NCBI GenBank assembly: GCA_004151065.3
Contig: NWUY0300106708.1
Location: 9,178 to 27,244 of the forward strand
Direction of reading: 5' to 3'
DNA length: 18,067 nt
Source: Larix sibirica
Lineage: Eukaryota; Streptophyta; Pinopsida; Pinales; Pinaceae
The position numbers and the translations under genes were made by a program. Every line of letters starts with the position of its first letter. Position 1 is the first letter of the stretch. The notes beneath the pieces were generated by a model. It was given only the letters and a program-made list of their open reading frames with translations. It did not search any database and had not been told where the DNA came from. Positions 9,797 through 17,940 of the stretch are shown here, piece after piece.

Positions 9797-10221
9797 ATGT
9801 CATCAAAAGAAATTTTGTTTGTGGGCTTCGTATATGGCTCCATCCATCACACTTTGAACCTCACCTCCACCGCTTGGGTGATATATTCTCCCACGGGCCA
9901 ATTGATGAGTTCAGAAGGAGTATGCCTGGGTTTGGATACCAACAATATCCTCGAATAAAATGGTATTATCAAACTACTATTGGATTCTATCTCAAATGGA
10001 ATACAAATTTTGATGTTCCACCTAGACCACAGTTAGCACTGTCACAACTCAATGGAATTTACCATGTTCATGATCCTACTCTCTTAAGAAAATTCTTGTG
10101 GGTGCAACTTCTTGAATGTCATTTTGAATTTATTACATACATTCATGTTCTGAGAAGTTTGAATTTAATATCTAATGCATTAGTAAATGATGTTTTATAT
10201 TGACATGTGTCACATTTATAG
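9797..10221 (+). pseudogene. additional RNase H domain downstream of integrase
   Basis: The first half reads from ATG 9797: SSKEILFVGFVYGSIHHT, TSTAWVIYSPTGQLMSSEGV, DTNNILE followed by TAA, NGIIKLLLDSISNGI, FHLD. After a one-base shift at about 10027, the second half reads PQLALSQLNGIYHVHDPTLL, LLECHFEFITYIHVLRSLNL, ISNALVNDVLY, TGA, HVSHL and TAG at 10219-10221. The pattern (beta strand with Asp, NN-x-x-E-Y, L-D-S-Q-L, H-V-x-R-x-x-N-x-x-A-D-A-L-A) is RNase H. The first Asp is Tyr (9833-9835), the Glu is present (9953-9955), the middle Asp is present (10025-10027), the last Asp is Asn (10174-10176). The start, 126 bases after the integrase stop, is chosen by homology. Sure of fold, less of lineage. 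Confidence 0.78.
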
Positions 10222-12145
10222 TCAAGCACATGTAAAGAGAGAAAACACATTTGTATATCAAAGCGGCCAAAGTTTTTCTTTAATAGATAATAGGAGTTTA
10301 CTTCAAGTACAAAAATTTGTAGAATGCTATACAAAAATGGGCATCTTGGCCCTTAGGAATTCATATATATTACCAAAAAAGTACAAATATCAATAAATCT
10401 GACATATATCATAGACCAGTGGTATCTCTATAACATAGTATTGTATTCACCACTTGACTAAAAAGGAAAATCCATGCATGTGGGACACCAACTTCCAATT
10501 TCCATTGCATTCCCTCCGGGTGGTCCTCAATTCATGTCATCAGAACCCCAAGGGTTAGACCCTCAAGGTTTTTCTCTATACAATTTAGGGTCCTCGTGAG
10601 ACCCTCCTTCACATGGGTATGATGTCTTCAAAGCTGAGGATACCCTGCTAGTTATATTGGTCCCACATATACATCATTGAAAATTTTTCTAATCACTCTG
10701 TATACCAAAAATATTTTACCTCTTACTTTCAAAAGATAACAAAAATCCAAAAATTATATATTTTAAAAATATTAAAAAAAACATTTCTTACCGATGCACC
10801 CCCACTATGTGTCGGGAGGTAATGCTAACTTGGTATCTCCATAGTAGTCCAAGAATACATATGGGAATTACTCGATGGGGGAAGTTGATGCTTCGACCAA
10901 TCAAAGAAGTCATCATCAAAGGAAGTGATAATATATCCACCTTCCAACGTATAAATCATATCCTTCCAGTGGATCATCCTGGGTTAATGAGGTGCAAGAG
11001 GAGGATAATGATATGGTGGGGGGGATTTAAGGGAGTCTCTCTAAAAAGAACGAGACTAACATACTCCCATATAGCCGAAGTTATTTTCTTTTCTGGTCTT
11101 GCAATATGTCAATTGAGCCTTCATGTTTACTAAGATACCAATTCACCAATCACACATGCTTGGCCTTAGGCACTCCACTGCATAAAATGTATGTGTAAGA
11201 GATGCTTGATGGATAAAAAATGAACCTGGGACTTGAGATATAGTTGAAAGAATTATCTTCAAGGAAAACTTTCAATGTTGTTGATAGGAACTTGATAGCC
11301 CATCTTTTGGGTCCCCACAAAGCAAGAGGTGTTTATGTACTCTTGTATAGTCAATATACCTTCACCTCACCCCGTTCCCTTGAGTTTGGTCAATACTCCT
11401 CACCGAGATAATACCATTATGAATTATATTTCATCGGCAGTGAGTCCAAGTACTTAACCCCTAATCACAAATAAATTTTGAATAGGATCCCAATATCCCA
11501 TGAGCAATTGGAGTTTCTTTTGTACCCTCATGTATGGCACTCGGTAAAATTTAGAATGTCACAAGATTATAGAGAGTATATGGTGTCATCATCATTAAAA
11601 TATTCCCTATCCAAAGCTTCATGCTCTCTCTTCCTCCAAATAATAGCTATATTTGCAATAAAACACCAAAATTTTAAAGCTTGAGCGCATTTTTTGTGCA
11701 AAAATTAGGGTCCATGCACCCCAAAGTGGCATTAGGTCTATGACCACACACCCTGGGAAACTATAGGGTACATGGAAACCCTTCCCCATGCACCCTGTGA
11801 GAGATAAAATCATGTGGGTGCATTAGAAATTTGGGTAGGGGTCCCCAAACCCCAAAATTTGGAAAATAAAAAAATAAATCATGGAAATGGGAGATTTTGG
11901 CATGAGAAATCACTTGGTTGTGGAATATTTGCAATTGGTTGAGCTAGAAATCCACAATTTTCTCTTGAAATTATAGGGAAAAACTTTAGCTCCACAGGTA
12001 AAAGAGGTTAATTGCAAATGAATTGGTAATTCCACTTGGTAAAAGTAATTTATTTTGAATGTTACCCATTTTTCTATAGTTTGATTTTCCTATTTATGAT
12101 TTTCAATATATTCATCGTCATTAATGTTATTTCCAAGACTATTTT
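10222..12145. other. AT-rich interval, no recognised gene
   Basis: About 1.9 kb with no family I can name. Two short plus-strand frames are more open than the background. One runs 10474-10680 (69 codons, one internal stop) and is Pro/Gly/Ser-rich (AFPPGGPQFMSSEPQGLDPQ). The other runs 10807-11133 (108 codons) with no recognisable motif. The 8-mer ATGCACCC recurs near 10794, 11714 and 11788 and in reverse at 11816-11823. The interval may be the unrecognised 3' internal region of the gypsy relic or unrelated sequence. I cannot tell which. Confidence 0.4.
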
Positions 12146-12850
12146 ATGACATTTCAAGCTCATAGAAATTCTTACGACTTTTTGCGGCATTTATATGCTA
12201 ACATTGATCTGCAAAGAGATCCAAACCATGATCTATGATTTTATACTCCTCTAGTTGGTTACTCTTCTAATCACTATGGAGAATATGTCGATGCCTCTTG
12301 TGTTAAAGATTTATTTCATTGTTCCCTTTGTGTCTAATGTTTACTAGGTCACTATTGTGTCATGTTAGTGTTAAAGGGTTGTCTTTATCCTATGGTAGCC
12401 ATTCCATAGTTTTTTTTTCCATGCAAGTCAGTCTTCCCTCTTGTCAAGTTACTCTCAATTTGTATCATCGACACTAGTGTTCATACTCATGCTAGTGTGG
12501 AAGGTCCCTAATGAATTCTCACCAGCAGGTCATTTCTCATCGACAACGAAACATTGCTTTGAGAAGTTGACTTAGATTCAGTATCACCCAGGCCTGCTTT
12601 CCTCACTAGTAGGATACCTTTCACTTGACATATGACATCTCATCATTGGTCACTATATAAGTGATTTTTCATATGTTCAATGACCTTTATTCACATTTTT
12701 GGATTCATGTTGTAGCTTGGATTCCATTTTTATCATTATTGTAAATCCTCACCTCTATCAATGAATTTCATAACAAATTGTTGCTCAGATGGTCTCTTTT
12801 GTGTGTTATTTACATCTTGTGCATGCAAGAGATGTATTCGGTAGTATATA
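12146..12850 (+). repeat. possible LTR-like stretch
   Basis: From 12500 the sequence has features of an LTR end: a TATA-like box (cactatataa, 12651-12660), then about 110 bases later a T-rich tract and aatgaatttcataac (about 12761-12775), then a GT/T-rich end ahead of a segment near 12839-12852 that only weakly resembles a methionine-tRNA primer site. Upstream, one frame (ATG 12146 to TAA 12509-12511, 122 codons, three internal stops) is more open than its surroundings, with no known motif. Without a second copy in the window the boundaries cannot be set. It may be the 3' LTR of the gypsy relic, a solo LTR, or chance. Confidence 0.28.
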
Positions 12851-13780
12851 CCTACAAAAAAAATTCCAATTCCTTTCCAAAACAAACTAGTTCCTGATAA
12901 TTCCTAATGTTAGATGATGGGGGATACCTCAATTCCTCCCTTCCAATGGATCTCTTCCCATCAAATTCAACTCATCTTTATCTGGGAATGGGATTTAGAG
13001 AAATTTTTAGTGCCTTGGGGATTGCATTCATCATTGAAAAGTTTAATCGCTATTGATAGTGGGAATACATCATTGTCCCCTACTTAATATATTCTACAAG
13101 TGTACACATATTCACACTTTCTAGAATGTACTAAGTACCTTGATTCCCATTATCATCGTCGATGGGTTGTCTCGCATTGTTTAACGGTATACATAAATGG
13201 CTAGTAATCAAATGGTTTCCCTCGTTTTTGACGTTGAATGATCTATTCACATTCTAATTACATGCACATCTCGATGGCTTGGATGGAAGTATTTATGCTA
13301 TAATAGAATTACCTTATTTTTTATTTCCTAAGTTTCACAAGGATGTACCATACATTATACAACATTAGTACCATATCAAGAACTAGCTTGTACTCACTTC
13401 AGTTCCATTTTTTCTTCTAATATATACTAAGACATAGATCCACTTTGTATTTTCTTCTAGCTATAATCTATTTTGACATGGATCAGTGTGTAATTTTATC
13501 ATGGCGATGATTAAAGATCTTATATACTCTATGGATCCATAGTGCACTTGATTTGGAGTCCATGCTCACTTACACCTGAGCATGGGTATTCCCACCACAG
13601 GGGAGAAAGAATATCTGACACATTGATATGTTTTGTAGGTATTTTCCTAGGACCATAATCCAAGGACCTCCACATGATACCACTCTTTTTATTTTCCCAA
13701 GTATTATAATGTATTTTGTCCATCAACTTTCCCTTTGACCTCACACATTAGGGGGTATCTTCTGCAGCACTAATCGACGC
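12851..13780. other. AT-rich interval, no recognised gene
   Basis: No known domain on either strand. The only sizeable open frame is on the minus strand at 13744-13529 (71 codons, MRSKGKLMDKIHYNTWENKK then SLDYGPRKIPTKH). It is basic, Trp-containing and of no family I recognise; its length is within what chance allows. Confidence 0.4.
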
Positions 13781-13840
13781 CCTAGTGACCCTAATGGAAC
13801 CCTAATGACCCTAATGGAATCAAGGTGACCCTAATGGAAT
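13781..13840 (+). repeat. three-copy 20-bp tandem repeat
   Basis: Three consecutive 20-base units begin at 13781, 13801 and 13821. The 14-base core TGACCCTAATGGAA is identical in all three (13786-13799, 13806-13819, 13826-13839); the six bases around it vary. Related degenerate pieces (CCCTAATCGAT near 13890, CCTAATGACC near 13919) suggest a once longer array. Function unknown. Confidence 0.85.
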
Positions 13841-14901
13841 CATATCCTCCAAAACAACATCCATTTGTCCCTCGTTTGGCTCCAAGTGTCCCTAATCGAT
13901 ATAAAATCCCCTAATAGATCCTAATGACCTTGAATTTTACAATCAAGGTCAGCCCAAATGATGGCCATCACCTCAAGAACAAATTTAGTTCTTTCCAGCT
14001 TAATTGTTACTAAAAATCACTAAGTTTTGATCCACGTGCACTTATCCCTTGAGAAAGGTGTGTGGCCATGCACTTTCCCTTCTTGGAGGATGCATTGGCC
14101 TTGGAAAATGCATAAAAATATATATAATTCATGAAAATTCATGAAATCAAACAGTTGAAAGGGTAGTTTCTCAATAGTAACCAATCAAAATTATCTTCTA
14201 ACCATATAAACCATCTCAACCACTCATTAAAAAATAACTTATGGGAGAGGGGAGGATTAGGAGAGAGAACACCCAAATTATGATATTGCTAGAAGAACTT
14301 CCTTAATCCTTGAGTTTTTACGTTTGATTCCCCCCTCAGAGATCCTTGTCTCTGGGTTATCTTCCCATTTTTATGTTGAGGTTATCATATGACCTCTTTC
14401 TTATATGTGAGAGAAGGTTTAAATCTTGGGAATGATATGCATGAGTGGCTCAAGGTGTGGAGGGATCCAAACTTTGGTTCTAGGAGTGCCAACATCATAA
14501 TCATGTATACTTATGTTTTGTTTCAATCACTTTCAACAAAGATATAATATCTCCCCCCTGCACTTCAATTATCAATGTGCTTGGTTTTAATTGGTGTAAA
14601 TTGAATTTACCCTCTTGATAGGTTAACTAGAGTTTTTTTGTTTATGTTTCATGTTTATTATTTTGTTTCTAATTCTATAGAGACAAAAGTATTTGAGGAA
14701 GGTCTACATTATCTTTGTGTGTAGGTTTGAAGTAAAGCTACATGGAATAATTGGGAGGAGACAAAGAAGTTAGGAAAACCATCATAATACACATTCCTTC
14801 ATATCCTTTGCTTTGTTCTTTATGTTTACCTTCCTATATTGAGTTTATACCAATACCTTAGGGGAATAGTAATAAAAATTTCTCCATTTCTCTATTAGCA
14901 G
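13841..14901. other. AT-rich interval, no recognised gene
   Basis: No open frame of note. A G-box core CACGTG lies at 14033-14038 and a perfect 6-bp inverted repeat (CAGAGA/TCTCTG, 14337-14342 and 14349-14354). Neither is attached to a recognisable gene, so I do not call a promoter. The rest of the second LINE ORF2 would be expected here on the minus strand, and I cannot find it. Confidence 0.4.
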
Positions 14902-15030
14902 TCAAGCCCTAGCTATTAGGTAAAAAATAATTAGCATAATAATATCATGTCTTTCCACTTCCACCAGATGCTTGAGGGATTTTTTTTCTTGTTCCCCCAA
15001 GACACACATATTAACCAATATAATATTCAT
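14902..15030 (-). pseudogene. start of LINE ORF2 endonuclease (second LINE), truncated
   Basis: From ATG at 15030 the reading is MNIILVNMCVLGEQEKKSLKHLVEVERHDIIML. It aligns by eye with the usual plant L1 opening M-x-I-I-S-W-N-x-R-G-L-G, then K-R-x-L-K-x-L-V and P-D-I-I-M-L-Q-E-T. The Asn of W-N is kept; W-N itself and R-G are altered. The match breaks right before the expected Q-E-T, and about nine further codons follow before a stop. The frame is open for 59 codons upstream of this ATG (from 15207) and likely includes spacer or ORF1 tail. Confidence 0.45.
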
Positions 15031-15704
15031 TAAGGAACCACCTTTTGGTTTTTCCTTCTCTAAGTAACCTGGATATGACTCTATGTCTACCTTGATGAAC
15101 CTTTCTAGTCTCTTTGTATTGATCATGCTTGAGGGATGACTTCCAATTGACTTTGTTGTAATTGGTCTCCTATGACTAGTCAAAACCCTATCCACTTGAG
15201 ACCCCATATTTTCAAGTATTGGCCCTCGATCTCAAATGATAGTGTCCACTCCCTCATGAGGTATTGATGGAGCCATTCTCAACAAACCCGAGATGGACCA
15301 AGGATTTTAATATAGAATCAGAATCAATAGAAATACCCATAATGAGAATTGATTCCTTCTCCCCACCTAGTGATGGACCTATTCTATTATCCCCTAAATT
15401 ATAACTTTAAAGTCCTAGACAACTATTATTTGGAATAGGTGTAGATATAGCGGGACTGAGTGATCCTAGTAAAAGAAAGCATGACTAAAAAATGGAATCT
15501 TACCTGGAGGAGTGATAGAGTTTGTTCCATTTTTCCATATGGACTCTAGCTTATACAACTATGATGAATTAATGTCTAGTTTGCAAAACACATCGCAAGA
15601 AATCTCCAATTGAGACTTTGGTAATCTAGTATCAAGAATTAAATGGATAGAGAAGTCCCCCATAGTTAAATCCCGTGGTGTAGTTCATTCCTCAAAAACA
15701 TTAT

Positions 15705-15962
15705 TCAAATTATGTATATCCACACCAGATTACAACACATCCTCACTTGCTTCTTATTTCCCCCTAATAGTGAATGAGAGACATGAGAAGGATACCCAAC
15801 ATCGATCACCATATTTGATACCATTGGGTTCCATATTTTATTCTGAAAATGATTCTCGTAATATGGCCTAATATGGCCATATTGGTGACAATGGACACCT
15901 TCTATGCATGAACAATTTGAGATGGTCATTATTTGCAGTATGTCCAAGGAAAAATTTTCCAT
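15705..15962 (-). pseudogene. LINE ORF1 zinc-knuckle region (second LINE)
   Basis: The stretch reads CSCIEGVHCHQYGHIRPYYENHF. It resembles the L1 ORF1 zinc knuckle C-x2-C-H-x-x-G-H-x4-C preceded by Y-E-G-V/I. The C-H-x-Y-G-H core is present; the first Cys is displaced and the last is Tyr. What follows (NKIWNPMVSNMVIDVGYPSH) is unassigned. On its own this would be weak; the endonuclease start downstream raises confidence. Confidence 0.4.
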
Positions 15963-15980
15963 TTTTTGGCATATCTATAA

Positions 15981-16299
15981 TGTTGAACATTTTTATAAAA
16001 ATAGTATTCAATGATCCATGAAGGAGCAAAGAAAATTTCTTGTAAAATATTTTCAATTAGACATGTAAGATCATGTAATACAACTCTTGGAAAAGCGAGT
16101 TGTGTGAGATATTTTATTAATTGTGACCACTTATATATTTTTAATTGCACAAAGAAATTTGTAAAATGGTTAATATATCCCTTTGAAAGGGTATATTAAA
16201 AAATGATTGTAATTGGGAAAGTGTCTCAACTTCATTGTACTCGTAATTTAATAAAAATATTTTTTTTTTTGGTGGTGGTTGAGTCCTATTTTGGCAACA
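15981..16299 (+). repeat. copia 5' LTR
   Basis: The stretch begins TGTTG and ends CAACA, a perfect 5-bp terminal inverted repeat of the TG...CA type, 319 bases long and 76 bases before the gag ATG. Inside are a TATA-like box (TATATAT, 16132-16138), a hairpin (16170-16199) and a poly(A) signal AATAAA (16250-16255), in promoter-to-terminator order. An alternative end at CCCA (16311-16314) is possible but lacks terminal symmetry. The preceding bases TATAA (15976-15980) would be the left target-site duplication. Confidence 0.7.
16170..16199 (+). repeat. hairpin in the copia LTR
   Basis: The two 15-base halves TTAATATATCCCTTT and GAAAGGGTATATTAA are almost perfectly inverted, with one extra T in the left arm and a minimal loop, giving a 14-pair stem. 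It lies between the TATA-like box and the poly(A) signal, so it would be in the transcript leader. A second, smaller inverted repeat (CAACTC/GAGTTG) is at 16081-16102. Confidence 0.8.
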
Positions 16300-16374
16300 G
16301 GTGTTCTTGTCCCAATTTTAAGTGGTACAATTTGCGTTGATTAGCTCTTATATTTCTCTCTTGTTCATTATCCA
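16300..16374 (+). other. copia leader with degenerate primer binding site
   Basis: Between LTR and gag. TGGTA at 16323-16327 starts a segment that may be a worn primer site complementary to the 3' end of initiator methionine tRNA, which most plant copia elements use. It lies 23 bases after CAACA rather than the usual few, so either the LTR ends later (16314) or the site is not the primer site. Confidence 0.3.
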
Positions 16375-16790
16375 ATGGAGACAAGCAATATTGTGTTACC
16401 TAATCTCACTAACGCAAATTATTTCTATTGGACTAAAATAATGCAACCCATATTCATCAATAAAGATTTGCGGGAGCTTGTAATTGAAGGGTATGGTTTT
16501 CCTTCTAGTGAAGAATACAAAGCATTGGATGACACTCTAAAGAAATGTTTCAAGGAGTTTATAAAGATATTTCTCTCAAAGGCAGTGTAGTTGATGAATC
16601 AATATTTCCAAGAAATAATGTTGCAAAATCATCTAAACAAGCATGGGATAAATTAAAGGAAACTTATGAAGGTGCATTAGTATCTAAATTGCAAACATTA
16701 AGAAGCAATTTTGATCATGGAAAGATGTGTGGTAATGAATTAATCCATAATTATATCACAAAAATATAGGATTGTGTTAGTTAAAAGAGG
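16375..16790 (+). pseudogene. copia gag (UBN2/DUF4219-type), frameshifted
   Basis: Capsid-like part of the polyprotein. From ATG 16375: METSNIVLPNLTNANYFYW, KIMQPIFINKDLRELVIEGY, SSEEYKALDDTLKK. Near 16550 the reading moves to another frame: VDESIFPRNNVAKSSKQAWD, KLKETYEGALVSKLQTLRSN, FDHGKMCGNELIHNYITKI, then TAG. These are the usual W-x-x-W/K-M, E-A-W-x-x-L and L-Q-T-L-R motifs of copia gag. The start is the first ATG with the conserved opening. Confidence 0.88.
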
Positions 16791-17374
16791 TCACTAGGTG
16801 AATACATCTCATAAATAAGAATGCTTGAATTTTTTTTAAGAAGTGTTGTCCACAAATTTGAAATGGGAAACACCAATATTCTTGTCTCCAAATATTTAAA
16901 TATAATAAGAATTGATTAATTGAGTGATTGAGTGATTATTGACTTGGGGTTGAAGAAAACACTAGAAATGAGAAAATTGAACATGCTTCTTCCATGGGAT
17001 ATAAAGGAAGAGGAAGAAGTAGAAGAAAATATCATAATTAAAGTTATCAAAATTGGAATTGACATCAATAGAATTCATATAATTCCAATCATTATTAGGG
17101 AAATGCATCCACCTCAAAATGAAAAGGAATAAGTCTTAATTTTTCATAGGAAGAAGTAGAGAAGGATCTAATGGAAGAGGAAGAGGAATGTATTGGTATA
17201 GAGAAAGACTAGGTGTAGAATGATGCTATTATAATTAATTGTGTCATCTTGATGAAGATTGCAAACATAAAATGAATGATTTGGAAAATAAAGGTGCTAA
17301 TATTGCTATTTAGGAACCATAAATGAGAAGTTATGTATATCGAATTTAATGGAACTCGGTGAAGAAAGTGGGGC
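16791..17374 (+). pseudogene. copia gag C-terminal part with zinc knuckle
   Basis: After a degraded interval comes a basic Arg/Gly region (SSMGYKGRGRSRRKYHN near 16986-17040 and a second GRGRG-like stretch near 17170). The zinc knuckle CYYN, stop, LCHLDEDCKHKMNDLENKG follows near 17224-17292. The expected C-x2-C-x4-H-x4-C lacks the second Cys (Asn) and is one codon short before the His. The open frame 16932-17132 is a shadow of this region. Nucleocapsid function (RNA binding) is known from the family. Confidence 0.7.
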
Positions 17375-17521
17375 ATGATACATTGATTTGAGATGTTCAA
17401 CACATATGAAATCTCAGGAGGAATTGTTCACTAGGATACATGACAATAAATATGGTAAAGTGATATTTGGAGATGGCATTGCTTCATAATTTAAAGGGAA
17501 GGTACAACAGAAATACCAACA
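17375..17521 (+). pseudogene. copia aspartic protease, active site lost
   Basis: The reading YIDLRCSTHMKSQEELFTRI, HDNKYGKVIFGDGIAS, then a stop, matches the copia protease opening W-x-x-D-S-G-C-S-x-H-M followed by V-x-F-G-D-G. The catalytic Asp is present but S-G is replaced by L-R, so the D-S/T-G triad is gone. The protease would cut the polyprotein during particle maturation. Confidence 0.78.
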
Positions 17522-17940
17522 TTGAATGGAAAGATGAAGTTTATTGATGATACATTGATGACACCAACATTGAGAAAGAACCTACTTTATGTAGTACAAA
17601 TGATGGAACAAAACTATAATTTACTGTTTGATAATAAGGAATGCTTAATCATGGACAATCTTAACAAAAAAATCAGTTTTGGAATGAGAAGAAATGACTG
17701 CATATAGAAATTTCAAACTCACTTTTGCCTCAAGTGAGCCACATATTTTAAAGTCCACAGAAGCAGTGCATAACAAGCATTGGCATTTGATAATAGGACA
17801 TCTATATTTCAATAATTTAGTGTTAATGGGGAAATTAATATGGTGAATGGTCTTCCCTACCTTGAAGCTGATGGTGATATTTGTGAAGGATGCATCATAG
17901 GGAAGCAACACAAGGACAACTTCTCAAATTAAAATTCGAA
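17522..17940 (+). pseudogene. copia protease end and GAG-pre-integrase (HHCC) domain
   Basis: LNGKMKFIDDTLMTPTLRKN, LLYVVQMMEQNYNLLFDNKE, CLIMDNLNKKISFGM lie in one frame (17522-17707). Then come HNKHWHLIIGHLYFNNLVLMGK and, in another frame, MVNGLPYLEADGDICEGCIIGKQHKDNF. The His-His-Cys-Cys zinc finger of copia integrase is recognisable (HWH, GHL, CEGC). One stop (near 17705) and a frameshift near 17840 break it. Confidence 0.88.

Larger units (their letters stand above)
7680..10221 (+). mobile_element. Ty3/gypsy LTR retrotransposon relic (RT end, RNase H, integrase, second RNase H)
   Basis: Plus-strand translation in shifting frames gives the end of the Ty3 reverse transcriptase, its RNase H, HHCC zinc finger, integrase core, integrase C-terminal domain and an additional RNase H. 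gag, protease and the RT palm are missing on the left, where the sequence passes directly into the LINE. No LTR is firmly identified; a weak candidate lies near 12500-12850. Stops occur every few dozen codons and several catalytic residues are lost. Placement of an extra RNase H beside integrase points to the Tat-related part of plant Ty3 elements (family knowledge); here it lies after the integrase. Confidence 0.85.
14902..15980 (-). mobile_element. fragment of a second L1-type LINE (ORF1 end and ORF2 start)
   Basis: The minus strand carries, in the right order and orientation, an ORF1-like zinc knuckle (15962-15705) and about 700 bases later the opening of an endonuclease (from 15030). It ends upstream at 15980, exactly where the copia LTR begins. 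Downstream, recognisable ORF2 stops about 42 residues in. Its sequence differs clearly from the first LINE, so it is a separate element, not a duplicate. The call depends on two short motifs in a consistent order. Confidence 0.5.

Noticed and set aside
13529-13744. Minus-strand frame of 71 codons as a small host gene
   Set aside because: No recognisable domain, no supporting context, and a length compatible with chance in this window.
13781-13840. CCCTAAT units as interstitial telomere repeat
   Set aside because: The plant telomere repeat is the 7-base CCCTAAA in tandem; here the period is 20 bases and the heptamer is not repeated.
14033-14038. G-box CACGTG as a promoter of a host gene
   Set aside because: No gene starts downstream on either strand, and a single 6-mer is expected by chance.
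15981-16199. Minus-strand frames first read as more of the LINE ORF1 (DUF4283-like)
   Set aside because: This interval is the copia LTR with TGTTG/CAACA ends, TATA-like box, hairpin and poly(A) signal. The minus-strand frames there match no motif and are chance.
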